Below are positions 16,721 to 25,636 of a stretch of 42,635 nucleotides of DNA, piece by piece. Source of the stretch: Flavobacteriales bacterium (GTDB lineage: Bacteria; Bacteroidota; Bacteroidia; Flavobacteriales_D; Sanyastnellaceae); NCBI GenBank assembly GCA_029245065.1, contig JAQWQB010000080.1, forward strand, positions 1 to 42,635, read 5' to 3'. The position numbers and the translations under genes are program-made. How positions within the stretch are numbered: position 1 is the stretch's first letter; each line of letters starts with the position of its first letter. The notes under the pieces were generated by a model that saw only the letters and a program-made list of their open reading frames with translations, was not told the DNA's origin and did not search any database.

Positions 16721-17161
16721 GTGCAAGAACTCAATCTCCCACCATATCCGTTCAAACTTAAGGGCACTGAAACTCAAACACAAATTTTCGATGAGCTTCG
16801 GCGTAAATGGTTTGTGTGCACTCCCGAAGAATGGGTGCGCCAACATTTAGTAATGTACCTTATTCAAAACGGATATCCTAAAGGACTTATTGGGATTGAG
16901 CAACAATTGAAAGTGAATGGAATGACTCGGAGAGCAGATGTCGTAATCTACACAACAGAGCGTCAGCCTTTTCTGCTGGTAGAGTGCAAGGCTCCCGAAA
17001 TCAAACTCTCCCAAAAAACATTGAACCAAGCCGTGGCCTACAACAGTGTTCTTGGCGTTCCCCATGTGATGATTTCGAATGGAATTGAGCATTTTATCAT
17101 CCAGACTGATCTTGAAGGTAAGTCGCACTACTTGAGTGAATTACCAGAATTCCCTGCTTGA
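16721..17161 (+). CDS. HsdR N-terminal-type PD-(D/E)xK domain protein, orphan
   Basis: This 146-residue protein matches the HsdR_N domain family of type I restriction subunits. The catalytic-type residues are visible: D73 in RRADVVIY, then E88 and K90 in LLVECKAPE, a PD-(D/E)xK pattern. A helix-rich front (TQIFDELRRKWFVCTPEEWVRQHLV) is typical. I chose GTG 16721 rather than ATG 16706 because the product then begins MQELNLPPYPFKLKG, the family's normal N-terminus, and because the promoter box lies between the two starts. No methylase, specificity subunit or helicase is nearby, so it is unlikely to be a restriction system. Its place beside amn-holA suggests a housekeeping DNA role, which is inference. 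Confidence 0.87.
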   Translation: MQELNLPPYPFKLKGTETQTQIFDELRRKWFVCTPEEWVRQHLVMYLIQNGYPKGLIGIEQQLKVNGMTRRADVVIYTTERQPFLLVECKAPEIKLSQKTLNQAVAYNSVLGVPHVMISNGIEHFIIQTDLEGKSHYLSELPEFPA

Positions 17162-17187
17162 ATCAATGATTTGGCAATTCAAAACAG

Positions 17188-17195
17188 TAAATTCG
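17188..17195 (+). promoter_or_regulatory. possible -7 box for DUF5606-oligopeptidase unit
   Basis: TAAATTCG, one base from TAnnTTTG, lies 22 bases before ATG 17218. A TTG at 17171-17173 is 14 bases upstream, closer than the usual spacing, so the call is weak. Confidence 0.35.
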
Positions 17196-17217
17196 CGTTC
17201 GCTAAAGAAAGCTTAAC

Positions 17218-17622
17218 ATGGAATTGAAAAACATTCTTGCCATTAGTGGCAAACCAGGATTGTATAAGTTGCTGTCTAACTCTGGATCTCGACTTATTGT
17301 AGAATCTATTTCAGAAGGAAAAAAGATGCCTGTTTCTGCATCAAGCAAAATATCTGCACTAGAAGATATTGCCATCTTCACCTTTGAAGAAGACGTTCCG
17401 TTGTCGGAAGTATTTGACAACATGTTTGAAAAGAACGAAGGAAAACCAGGATTGAGTCACAAAGACAAGCCAGCAGAACTTCGTGCTGAATTATCTACCA
17501 TCCTTTCAGATTTGGACCACGAAAGAGTGTATGACTCAGATTTGAAAAAATTGTTTCAATGGTACAACCTTCTGTTGGCTTCTGGTCAATTTGAAGTAGA
17601 ACCAGAAGCAGTCCCTGAATAA
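17218..17622 (+). CDS. DUF5606 domain protein
   Basis: At 134 residues this small protein shows the family's N-terminal pattern MELKNILAISGKPGLYKLLS, followed by SRLIVESISEGKKMPVSASSKISALEDIAIFTFEED. It ends in a charged helical tail. No signal peptide or membrane helix is visible, so it is probably cytoplasmic. Its function is unknown. It precedes an M3 oligoendopeptidase by 22 bases and is likely co-transcribed with it. Confidence 0.88.
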   Translation: MELKNILAISGKPGLYKLLSNSGSRLIVESISEGKKMPVSASSKISALEDIAIFTFEEDVPLSEVFDNMFEKNEGKPGLSHKDKPAELRAELSTILSDLDHERVYDSDLKKLFQWYNLLLASGQFEVEPEAVPE

Positions 17623-17644
17623 GAAGACGAAAAAGAAGCATAAC

Positions 17645-19357
17645 ATGGGCGTAGTTCAGCGGGCATCTCGAAATTTCATCCCATCCTCTTTGAAAATTGA
17701 AAAATGGGAGGACCTTTCTTCTTTTTTCGAGGACTTACAATCAAGAAACATTGACGGTTTTGACCAATTGAAAACTTGGTTGAAAGACTTGAGCGAACTT
17801 GAAGCTGTCATTGAAGAAGATGGTGCATGGAGATACATTCGAATGACCATTGACACTACAGATGAAAAAGCTTCTGAACGGTACAAGACGTTTGTTACCG
17901 AAATACAGCCCCATCTGGCTACGGTCGGAGATGCCTTGAATAAGAAGTTAGCGCAGTCTAAAGCGGTGGATCAATTGTCTGGAGATGCTTACCGCATTTA
18001 CCTCCGTGGCATTAAAAACGACATTGCTCTTTTCAAAGAAGAGAACATCGCTCTGAACACCCAACTTCAAGAGCTGGCTCAGCAATACAGTGCTTTGAAT
18101 GGAAGCATGGAGATTGAGCTGAATGGAGAAACGCTCACCATGCAACAGGCTGGAGCTAAATTACAGGACCCAGACCGAACGCTTCGCGAACAGGTTTTCC
18201 GTATCATGCAGTCCACGCGATTGGAAAAGCACCAAGAGTTTGATGGTCTTTTTAATCAAATGGTTTCGCTTCGTCATGAAGTGGCGAAAAACGCTGGATT
18301 CGACAACTTCAGAGACTTCAAATTCTCTGCAATGGGGCGTTTCGACTATTCTCCCCAAGATTGCTTCAATTTTCACGAGAGCATCGAAAAGGCCATCATG
18401 CCTATCTCAAGAGGAATTGTTCAACGCCGAGCTGAACGCATGGAGTTGGAGAAACTTCGTCCATGGGATTTGAGCGTAGACCCGGAAGGAAGAGAGCCAC
18501 TTAAGCCATTTGAAGGCGGGGAAGCCCTCATTCAAAAAAGCATTGCGGCTTTCGCTAACGTAGATCCATTCTTTGGAGATGTGCTTCAAACCATGAACGA
18601 CCTTGCCTATTTGGATTTAGAATCGAAGCAAGGAAAAGCGCCAGGAGGCTACAACTACCCGCTCTACGAATCTGGCGTGCCGTTTATTTTCATGAACGCT
18701 GTTGGCACACCACGTGATTTGGTGACGATGATGCATGAAGGCGGACATGCCATTCATAGTGTACTGACTCATGACCTTGAATTAACCTCTTTCAAAGGCT
18801 GTCCTTCAGAAGTTGCAGAACTCGCTTCTATGAGCATGGAGTTGATTTCCATGGATCAATGGCACTTGTTTTACACGGACGCAGAAGATCTCAAACGAGC
18901 GAAGCGCGAACAGCTTGAAGACACCCTTTCTATGCTCCCATGGATTGCCATGGTTGATGCGTTTCAACATTGGATTTACACCAACCCTTCACATACGGCT
19001 GAAGAACGAAAGGAAACTTGGCAAGAGATTGAAGCGCGTTTTGGGTTCGACCAAATTGACTGGTCAGGATTAGAAGAGGGAAAATCATACCGCTGGCACA
19101 GGCAGTTGCACATTTTCGAAGTTCCGTTCTACTACATTGAGTATGGGATGGCTCAATTAGGCGCCATAGCTGTTTGGAGAAACTACAAGAAAAATCCTTC
19201 AAAAGCATTGGGAGATTTCACCGCTGCGTTGAAACTAGGGTACACGAAGAGCATTGGTGATATCTATGAAACGGCTGGCGTACGTTTTGATTTTTCTGAA
19301 GCGTACATTTCTGAATTGGCAGACTTCGTCCAAGAAGAACTATCGAAGCTAGGCTAA
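17645..19357 (+). CDS. M3-family oligoendopeptidase (PepF-like)
   Basis: The 570-residue metallopeptidase has the zinc site HEGGH (H364, E365, H368) inside VTMMHEGGHAIHSVLTHD. The third ligand segment is SEVAELASMSMELIS about 25 residues on. The N-terminal half is helical, as expected for the closed-channel fold that restricts cleavage to short peptides. There is no signal peptide, so it acts in the cytoplasm on oligopeptides. It ends overlapping the convergent Sua5 gene by 4 bases. Confidence 0.94.
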   Translation: MGVVQRASRNFIPSSLKIEKWEDLSSFFEDLQSRNIDGFDQLKTWLKDLSELEAVIEEDGAWRYIRMTIDTTDEKASERYKTFVTEIQPHLATVGDALNKKLAQSKAVDQLSGDAYRIYLRGIKNDIALFKEENIALNTQLQELAQQYSALNGSMEIELNGETLTMQQAGAKLQDPDRTLREQVFRIMQSTRLEKHQEFDGLFNQMVSLRHEVAKNAGFDNFRDFKFSAMGRFDYSPQDCFNFHESIEKAIMPISRGIVQRRAERMELEKLRPWDLSVDPEGREPLKPFEGGEALIQKSIAAFANVDPFFGDVLQTMNDLAYLDLESKQGKAPGGYNYPLYESGVPFIFMNAVGTPRDLVTMMHEGGHAIHSVLTHDLELTSFKGCPSEVAELASMSMELISMDQWHLFYTDAEDLKRAKREQLEDTLSMLPWIAMVDAFQHWIYTNPSHTAEERKETWQEIEARFGFDQIDWSGLEEGKSYRWHRQLHIFEVPFYYIEYGMAQLGAIAVWRNYKKNPSKALGDFTAALKLGYTKSIGDIYETAGVRFDFSEAYISELADFVQEELSKLG

Positions 19358-20349
19358 ATCCCAGCTGCTTTTCGCATACGATCCATTACAGCTGCTCCTA
19401 CACCTACTTCATCTACAGGCTCTACCACAATGTGTTGGACTTGTTGACGATCCATTTCGCGTAACAGGCTGAAAAATTCCTTCGCATAGGCATCGGCATC
19501 ATTCGCCAAGAAACTCCAAGTCATGCGATCAGGATCTGGACAAACAGGTCCAATCCACCCTATTCGTGTTCCAGCGTTCATTTCCTTTTGAAGAAGAGCG
19601 AGGGTCTCCTTTTCATCAGCGGGGAGAATCGTAATTCGCGCATTTGGACTGTAATGCCTGTAACGAGTCCCGGGAGAATGGTGAACGTGATTTGAAGTTG
19701 CGTCTTCAATTCCCGGAATTACTTCATTCAATGCTTCTTTCGAAATGCTTCCTTTCCTCAAAATGATTGGCTTTCCGTGGGCAAAATCTACGACGGTTGA
19801 TTCAACGCCAATAACGGTTGGTCCTCCATCAATAACCCCGGCAATCACTCCTTCTAAGTCTTCCATCACATGTTCAGCTCTGGTAGGACTTGGCTTTCCA
19901 CTAAGGTTTGCACTAGGAGCTGCGAGTGGCTCACCAACGGCTTCCAACAGCGCCAGCGAGACAGGGTGATTTGGCATACGAATGGCTACCGTATCTAGGC
20001 CTCCAGTAGTAGCGTCAGGAACGAAGGCTTTCTTCGCCAAAACAATGGTCAAAGGACCTGGCCAAAATCGTTCAGCAGCGTGAAGTGCTTCTACAGGAAC
20101 ACCATTTGCGAGTACGTGAATTTGTTGGAAATCGTGAATATGAAGAATGAGCGGGTTGTCCGAAGGCCTTCCTTTCGCCTCATAAATTTTCGAAGCACTG
20201 GCTGGATTCAAACCAAGGCCTCCCAAACCATAAACGGTTTCAGTCGGAAAAGCGACTAACTCACCGTCCAACAGCAGAGCGGCTGCTTCATCAATCGCTT
20301 TTTGATCAATTTCATCTGGATTTATTTCGAATACGCGCGTGCTCCCCAT
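19354..20349 (-). CDS. L-threonylcarbamoyladenylate synthase (Sua5 type)
   Basis: This 331-residue protein combines a YrdC/TsaC domain (residues about 10-205) with a C-terminal Sua5 domain (about 215-331). The catalytic pattern is present: LVAFPTETVYGLGG, KGRPSDNPLILHI and PSANLSGKPSPT. It makes threonylcarbamoyl-AMP from threonine, bicarbonate and ATP for the t6A modification of ANN-decoding tRNAs. It follows dinB after 14 bases, so it shares that transcript. Confidence 0.95.
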   Translation of the reverse strand: MGSTRVFEINPDEIDQKAIDEAAALLLDGELVAFPTETVYGLGGLGLNPASASKIYEAKGRPSDNPLILHIHDFQQIHVLANGVPVEALHAAERFWPGPLTIVLAKKAFVPDATTGGLDTVAIRMPNHPVSLALLEAVGEPLAAPSANLSGKPSPTRAEHVMEDLEGVIAGVIDGGPTVIGVESTVVDFAHGKPIILRKGSISKEALNEVIPGIEDATSNHVHHSPGTRYRHYSPNARITILPADEKETLALLQKEMNAGTRIGWIGPVCPDPDRMTWSFLANDADAYAKEFFSLLREMDRQQVQHIVVEPVDEVGVGAAVMDRMRKAAGI

Positions 20350-20363
20350 TGCCGCAAGATACT

Positions 20364-21428
20364 TTAGAATTCGATGGTTAATTGCCCTTTTTGGATTTCA
20401 TCTCGAACATTGAGGTTGGAAATGGTGACTCCTAATAAACGAAATGGCTGTTCTCTAGCATGTTCCCTCAACAAACCTATGGCTCCTTCAGCTATTATTT
20501 CTTCGTCGTCGATGTAGCTTTGATATGACCTACTTCTAGTGAAAGTGGTGAAATCTGCATACCGCAGTTTAATGGACAGTGTTTTTCCTTTGTATTCGCC
20601 CCCCTTCAACCTGCGAGATACCTCTTCTGCAATTTCCCTTAGCGCTATTTCTTGTTGATTTAGGTCGTCAAGATCAGTCCCGAATGTTCTTTCAGCACCA
20701 ACGGACCGGCGCACTCTGTCGGGCTTGACTTCTCTGTTGTCAATTCCACGACAAATGTTGTGGTAATACGCGCCTGATTTCCCGAAAATTTGTACCAATG
20801 CAGGGCGGGAAAATCGTCTCAGATCATCCCCTTTATTGATGCCCATTCGGCTCAACTTTTCAGCGGTCACTTTTCCGATGCCGAAGAACTTTTGAATGGG
20901 CAATGCGGCTGTGAAGTCATCTATTTGATCTGGGGTAATTAAAAACTGCCCGTTCGGTTTATTCTCGTCTGATGCTACTTTCGCCAAGAATTTATTCACC
21001 GAAATTCCTGCTGAAGCCGTTAGGTTTAACTCTTGATGAATTCGAAGTCGGATTTCTTCTGCAATGAGGGAGGCTGAAGGAAAGTTCTTCTTGTTCTGAG
21101 TCACATCTAAAAATGCCTCGTCCAAGGATAAAGGCTCAACAAGGTCAGTGTATTCGTAAAAGATTGCTCTGATTTGCTGCGAGACTTTTTTGTACACGTC
21201 GAATCTGGACTTCACAAAGATGAGATTCGGACACTTTCGGGCTGCTAGGGACGATGGCATAGCTGAGCGCACACCAAACTGCCTGGCTTCGTAACTTGCG
21301 GCCGCCACCACACCTCTTGAGCGGGAGCCACCAACGGCTACTGGTTTACCTCTCAAATCAGGATTATCTCTTTGCTCAACTGAAGCAAAGAAAGCGTCCA
21401 TATCTACGTGAATGATTTTCCGTTGCAC
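20364..21428 (-). CDS. dinB: DNA polymerase IV (Y family)
   Basis: This 354-residue translesion polymerase has the catalytic acidic residues in HVDMDAFFASVEQRDNP (start of the palm) and SLDEAFLDVTQ. The helix-hairpin-helix-type thumb segment is GIGKVTAEKLSRMGI, and a little-finger domain ends at about residue 350. No C-terminal beta-clamp motif is obvious by eye, although the final residues QLTIEF resemble the clamp-binding pattern QLxxxF. The GTG start at 21428 lies 4 bases after a perfect TTG-N19-TAACTTTG promoter, implying a leaderless mRNA. It heads a dinB-sua5 unit. Confidence 0.96.
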   Translation of the reverse strand: MQRKIIHVDMDAFFASVEQRDNPDLRGKPVAVGGSRSRGVVAAASYEARQFGVRSAMPSSLAARKCPNLIFVKSRFDVYKKVSQQIRAIFYEYTDLVEPLSLDEAFLDVTQNKKNFPSASLIAEEIRLRIHQELNLTASAGISVNKFLAKVASDENKPNGQFLITPDQIDDFTAALPIQKFFGIGKVTAEKLSRMGINKGDDLRRFSRPALVQIFGKSGAYYHNICRGIDNREVKPDRVRRSVGAERTFGTDLDDLNQQEIALREIAEEVSRRLKGGEYKGKTLSIKLRYADFTTFTRSRSYQSYIDDEEIIAEGAIGLLREHAREQPFRLLGVTISNLNVRDEIQKGQLTIEF

Positions 21429-21432
21429 GCGT

Positions 21433-21462
21433 CAAAGTTACAACAGCGATGGCCTCAGTCAA
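21433..21462 (-). promoter_or_regulatory. TTG-N19-TAACTTTG promoter, 4 nt before dinB GTG
   Basis: The minus strand has TTG at 21460-21462 and exact TAACTTTG at 21433-21440, 19 bases apart, followed by ACGC and the GTG start at 21428. This is the best full-length promoter in the window. No LexA-type palindrome was recognised over it. Confidence 0.75.
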
Positions 21463-23146
21463 TCAATCCGAAGTTTTTCTGTTCTTCTCGAATAAAGAGC
21501 TGCCACCTGCGGAAAGCGTCTTCGTTTTCACCCCGATCAACCTCTCTTAAAAAACGATTGATTCTCATCTTACTTCTCGCCCTCGCATCTGACCAAATCG
21601 GCTTGAACAATTTCGTTTCACAGGCGATGCTCCGTTGCTGGAGATCGGCTATGAGTCCCGCTTGCTCTAACTCTACCAAAGCCGCATAGGTATTCACAAA
21701 TACCAATGCGAGCGAATCATTCTCCAATTGGTAGAACGAATTTCGCCCATCAAACACAACCGCTCGTTGAATTTTGCAGGTATCACCGTCGTAGTATGGA
21801 TTTATAAACCATTCGCAAGACAAAGCATAACGCGACGAATTGCTCATACGCTTGATGTCTCCTTTGTCTAGGTTTGAGGACCAACCATTTTCTCCTTTGA
21901 AATGGTTCCAATTGAGCTGTCCTGGGATACACCGAAAGATGGGGAACTCCACTTCTCCCAGTTGCGCCACATTCGTTAGATGACCATGACGTTCAAAAAA
22001 GGCTCGGTGTTCTTCCGCTTTCTTCGAAGCAGGAACGATTTCTTGCGCTGCCCAAAATTCTGGATCGAAGGACCATACTAGCAGTTTTTCATAATCAGTT
22101 TGCATCTTCTGACCTGAATACATTGCTTCAGGAAAAAGCGATTCTTTATCGTAAGCATGGGCGAACCCTTCCACGTGAATGTCTCGTTTTCTCGAAGCGT
22201 TTCTATAGCCCATTTCGTATTCAAAATTCCACACTTGCAGGCGTTGATCGTATTCGTCAAATCGCCATTCCATTCGGAGGTTCAACGATGCAATCTCATC
22301 CTCTTCTACAACAGGTTTGAGTAATGTAGGCAAAGTACTATTGGTCCTGATGGAATAAGAAAGCACTGTTTCATCGTTCAGGTTGAAAACCACTTCGCAG
22401 CTTGCTAATTGCGGAAAATCCGGAACCAATTTCCATCTTCTGAGTGTATCTCCATTCTCTGTGTATTGCGCAAGGAGGTCCCAGTAATAATTCGATTTCC
22501 ATTGCTTCTTCTTCTGGACAGCAGGATGGGGTATTGGGGGCGAAGACTCTGGTTTCAGCGAAAATTTAAGCAACACGTCCGTTGTATTCAAGTTGACGAA
22601 ACGGTACTTCGGATCGGTATGTACTCCTAGTCGCCCACCCTTTAAAGAGAGGTCTAACAGATTATTACCATAGAACTTACCGTTGAAACACGCTTCCACT
22701 ACTTCAACTGGGGTGCGCTCTTCCTCTGAAGTGAGGGTCATGTACATTTTTGTTCCCCAATTTCCTTTTGTTTCTTGCCACTTTTTGAAAATCTTCATCT
22801 CGCGATTGGGAGCCGTGCCATCTGACCCATTGATTACCACCAGGGGAATTTCCACGGTCGAAGGCTTCAGTTTAATGTCCATCGTTACTGAGTCACGCTG
22901 TGCAATGGGCAATCTGAGAGGCTGATAACCAATAAAAGAAACCCTTAGCGTATCTGGCAATGTTTGCGAACAACTGAGCTTAAAAAAGCCATCTTCGTTG
23001 GTAATCGTACCACGTGACAACGACTCAAATGACACCGTTGCAAAAGCCAACGGTTCACCGGTGTTTTCATCAGAAACGTTTCCGGTTAGTTGCCCAAAAA
23101 CAACATTGGGAATTAGAATTAAAAGAGGTAGAAGCAGCTTATTCAT
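21455..23146 (-). CDS. CarboxypepD_reg-like exported protein
   Basis: At 563 residues, it has a signal peptide (about 1-18, ending VVFGQ) and a CarboxypepD_reg-like beta-sandwich (LTGNVSDENTGEPLAFATVSF to about residue 100). A long region of unknown family follows. This last part is rich in Trp, Tyr and Phe and has the look of a soluble beta-rich envelope domain. No catalytic motif or T9SS sorting domain was found, and the C-terminus differs from the DUF5686 gene at the window start. An outer-membrane-associated location is inferred. A TAAGTTGA box lies 3 bases before the ATG. The stop is 26 bases before dinB starts. Confidence 0.75.
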   Translation of the reverse strand: MNKLLLPLLILIPNVVFGQLTGNVSDENTGEPLAFATVSFESLSRGTITNEDGFFKLSCSQTLPDTLRVSFIGYQPLRLPIAQRDSVTMDIKLKPSTVEIPLVVINGSDGTAPNREMKIFKKWQETKGNWGTKMYMTLTSEEERTPVEVVEACFNGKFYGNNLLDLSLKGGRLGVHTDPKYRFVNLNTTDVLLKFSLKPESSPPIPHPAVQKKKQWKSNYYWDLLAQYTENGDTLRRWKLVPDFPQLASCEVVFNLNDETVLSYSIRTNSTLPTLLKPVVEEDEIASLNLRMEWRFDEYDQRLQVWNFEYEMGYRNASRKRDIHVEGFAHAYDKESLFPEAMYSGQKMQTDYEKLLVWSFDPEFWAAQEIVPASKKAEEHRAFFERHGHLTNVAQLGEVEFPIFRCIPGQLNWNHFKGENGWSSNLDKGDIKRMSNSSRYALSCEWFINPYYDGDTCKIQRAVVFDGRNSFYQLENDSLALVFVNTYAALVELEQAGLIADLQQRSIACETKLFKPIWSDARARSKMRINRFLREVDRGENEDAFRRWQLFIREEQKNFGLID

Positions 23147-23218
23147 ACTTCAACTTACGAGGTAATTTCAAGATTTCTGGTATTGAAACCCGCAACAATT
23201 TTGGAAAAATATCGAATC

Positions 23219-23245
23219 AAAAAAGGGGATGCTAGTTGCACCCCC
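23219..23245 (-). terminator. rho-independent terminator of the hydroxyacyl-CoA dehydrogenase gene
   Basis: On the minus strand GGGGTGC, loop AACTA and GCATCCCC (one bulged T) form a stem followed by TTTTTT. It lies 25 bases after the stop at 23270 and before the start of the CarboxypepD_reg gene. Confidence 0.75.
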
Positions 23246-23269
23246 TCCTCGTAGTATGTTGAATTGCTT

Positions 23270-24160
23270 TTACTTCGCGAAGTTATCAGCAACAATAAGC
23301 TCTTTGGTTCCGTGAGACCACGAGTAGAATCCTTCTCCTCCTTTCACACCAAGTTTACCCGCCGTGACCATGTTCACCAATAACGGGCATGGCGCATACT
23401 TTGGATTTCCGAATCCGTCGTACAATACATTCATGATGCTCAGACAAACATCGAGACCGATAAAATCAGCTAATTGAAGTGGGCCCATAGGGTGCGCCAT
23501 TCCGAGCTTCATTACTGTATCAATTTCCTCAACTCCAGCTACACCTTCATGTAAAGTAATGATCGCTTCATTGATCATTGGCATTAGGATTCTGTTGGCA
23601 ACGAAACCTGGATAATCATTTACCTCAACAGGAACCTTACCCAACTTCTTACTCAGCTCCATGATTGTTGCTGTTACCTCATCTGAAGTAGCATAACCTC
23701 GAATTACCTCAACCAACTTCATGATTGGCACTGGGTTCATAAAATGCATCCCGATAATCTTATCAGGTCTGCCGGTAACGGCTGCAATTTTAGTAATTGA
23801 AATCGAAGATGTGTTGGTTGCTAGAATGCAGTTCTCAGGTGCATGCTGGTCCATGTCTTTGAAGATTTTGAGCTTCAAATCCACATTTTCTGTTGCCGCT
23901 TCAACAATTAAATCTGCAGTTGGAGCAACTTCCGCCAAACTCACCGATGTGGTGATATTCGATAGCGTACTTTGCTTATCTGCTTCAGTAATTCGTTCTT
24001 TTGCAAGAAGTCTATCGAGGTTTTTGGTAATTGTGGCAACGGCCTTTTCCAAAGCTGGTTGAGAAACATCTACCAAACTAACAGTGTATCCACTTTGAGC
24101 AAACACGTGGGCAATTCCATTCCCCATTGTTCCTGCTCCAATTACAGTAATATTCTTCAT
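23270..24160 (-). CDS. 3-hydroxyacyl-CoA (3-hydroxybutyryl-CoA) dehydrogenase
   Basis: From ATG 24160 the product is 296 residues; the longer frame from TTG 24184 would start inside a promoter box. The N-terminal Rossmann motif is VIGAGTMGNGIAHVFAQSGY. The catalytic His and its partner lie in GMHFMNPVPIMKLVEVIRG, and the C-terminal domain follows at about residue 190. It oxidises L-3-hydroxyacyl-CoA to 3-oxoacyl-CoA with NAD(P), in beta-oxidation or butanoate/phenylacetate metabolism. It stands alone here, so which pathway is not indicated. An AAGGAAAA string before the ATG is one of the few plausible Shine-Dalgarno sites in this window. Confidence 0.93.
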   Translation of the reverse strand: MKNITVIGAGTMGNGIAHVFAQSGYTVSLVDVSQPALEKAVATITKNLDRLLAKERITEADKQSTLSNITTSVSLAEVAPTADLIVEAATENVDLKLKIFKDMDQHAPENCILATNTSSISITKIAAVTGRPDKIIGMHFMNPVPIMKLVEVIRGYATSDEVTATIMELSKKLGKVPVEVNDYPGFVANRILMPMINEAIITLHEGVAGVEEIDTVMKLGMAHPMGPLQLADFIGLDVCLSIMNVLYDGFGNPKYAPCPLLVNMVTAGKLGVKGGEGFYSWSHGTKELIVADNFAK

Positions 24161-24181
24161 TTTTCCTTGTTGATTCGGCCA

Positions 24182-24189
24182 CAAAAGTA
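24182..24189 (-). promoter_or_regulatory. TAnnTTTG box for hydroxyacyl-CoA dehydrogenase gene
   Basis: The minus strand reads TACTTTTG, an exact match, 21 bases before ATG 24160. It excludes the upstream TTG 24184 as a start codon. Confidence 0.55.
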
Positions 24190-24214
24190 CAAAGTCCGAA
24201 GTAAAGAAGTTGGT

Positions 24215-25519
24215 TTACTGAACCACAAGTCTATCAAGCAATAAGCCTTCGTTGTTTTGAATGAGGTAAACCCCCGTTTCGAAACCTTCCAATTGAATCT
24301 GATTTGTACCCGCTTTGAGCTGCATTGTTTCAACCGTTCTTCCCGCTAAGTCTGTGAAAGACACTAGCATATTTTGATCAACAGCAATGGTTACAAAACG
24401 ACTAGCTGGATTTGGGTATACTTCAATCGTTGGAACATCACTTACGTTATTCACTCCAACAAACTCTCCGTCAATTAGCTCTGGTCTGAACTCTTCGAGG
24501 TTAAAGCGCATCATGTCTTTTTGATCATTGGTAAAAATATTCACGCATGGATCCTGATTGTAATCCATGTAATTCTCAGACATGTCCGGCAGGTCATTTT
24601 CATCATCAACGCACGTGTTGTCTCCCAAGATGCACGTGTAGGCGTTGTTTACGCTCAAATTCGGCGTGTCTTCCATCCCATCATCTACGGCACATCCATC
24701 GAAGAATCCGTCTCCCCAGGTGTGACGAAGTCCGAGATAGTGACCCACTTCATGTGTCAACACTCTACCACCGTCATTCCCTTCAAAATTGTCATCTGTC
24801 GCTTGTGGATTGTTATCGCTAACAACCGTATAGTGAAGTACAACTCCTTCTACGTCTTCAGGAACATCATCAATAAGTCCCTCCCAGTTTTCAGCACCTT
24901 CTGGTGGATATGCAAACCCAAAAAGCTGAGCGAACTCACCGGCGTAAATATTGCAAACCCAAATGTTTAGGAATTCGTCCGGGTTCCATGCGTCTACACC
25001 ACCTTGATCCGAAAACTTCACTGCATCTAGGGTTATTTCCGTCGAGAAAATGTCGAAAAAGAAATAAGGTTCTTCCGTTTCAACACGGTCAATACCGTCT
25101 GTTGGATTTCCCCAATTGTCCACTTCGGCGAGGTAAAACTCTACTTCAATATCTGCAGCAACGGGCAAGAATTCATCTCTCGTATCCACTGCATTTGGGT
25201 TTAACCTTCTGTAATCTTCATTCAAGATTTCGATTTGGCGTTGAAGAACCTCATCTGATAGGTTCTGCTCAGGGGTGTTCCATACCACGTGGAAAACAAC
25301 CGGAATTTGATAAACCACCGATGAACGCTGGTAATCCCCGTCTTTTATAGAACGAATGGCATCATTGTGTTGCGTTTGACAACGGTCCTGAAAATCAGGA
25401 TTGTTCTCTGCCATTTTTCTTAAAACCATGTCATGGGCGCACCCCATAATGTTGGTGTTTTGAGCGGTAACAGCTCCAGAAATGAGGCAAACAAATGCGA
25501 GAGTCAATAAGTTCTTCAT
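24215..25519 (-). CDS. T9SS-secreted M43-family zinc metalloprotease
   Basis: This 434-residue pappalysin-like protease has a signal peptide (MKNLLTLAFVCLISGAVTAQ) and the extended zinc motif HEVGHYLGLRHTWGDG (about residues 254-269). A short Cys-containing segment follows (DGCAVDDGMEDTPN, YTCILGDNTCVDDENDLPDMSENYMDY); SENYMDY is the Met-turn. The C-terminal ~65 residues (VYPNPASRFVTI to the end) are a type A T9SS sorting domain, so it is probably cleaved and released or surface-anchored. It likely degrades extracellular protein, but the substrate is unknown. It diverges from the K+ channel gene across 117 bases. Confidence 0.94.
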   Translation of the reverse strand: MKNLLTLAFVCLISGAVTAQNTNIMGCAHDMVLRKMAENNPDFQDRCQTQHNDAIRSIKDGDYQRSSVVYQIPVVFHVVWNTPEQNLSDEVLQRQIEILNEDYRRLNPNAVDTRDEFLPVAADIEVEFYLAEVDNWGNPTDGIDRVETEEPYFFFDIFSTEITLDAVKFSDQGGVDAWNPDEFLNIWVCNIYAGEFAQLFGFAYPPEGAENWEGLIDDVPEDVEGVVLHYTVVSDNNPQATDDNFEGNDGGRVLTHEVGHYLGLRHTWGDGFFDGCAVDDGMEDTPNLSVNNAYTCILGDNTCVDDENDLPDMSENYMDYNQDPCVNIFTNDQKDMMRFNLEEFRPELIDGEFVGVNNVSDVPTIEVYPNPASRFVTIAVDQNMLVSFTDLAGRTVETMQLKAGTNQIQLEGFETGVYLIQNNEGLLLDRLVVQ

Positions 25520-25626
25520 AGGAATTGAGATTCGTTTTGGTAGTCTTCTAATTAGTCTTCAGTTCTTTCTGTTTTTCGAACGGAAACAAACCTTTCGAAG
25601 TTAACTAAAAATTAAAAATGCGACAT

Positions 25627-25634
25627 TGCGTTTG
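25627..25634 (+). promoter_or_regulatory. possible -7 box at the K+ channel start
   Basis: TGCGTTTG, one base from TAnnTTTG, ends 2 bases before ATG 25637. An out-of-frame ATG at 25618 meets a stop quickly. This is a weak call. Confidence 0.3.
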
Positions 25635-25636
25635 AA

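Noticed and set aside
24521..25350. Several plus-strand frames of 90-149 codons
   Set aside because: They overlap the M43 protease, whose motifs and T9SS domain are clear on the minus strand, so these are shadows.
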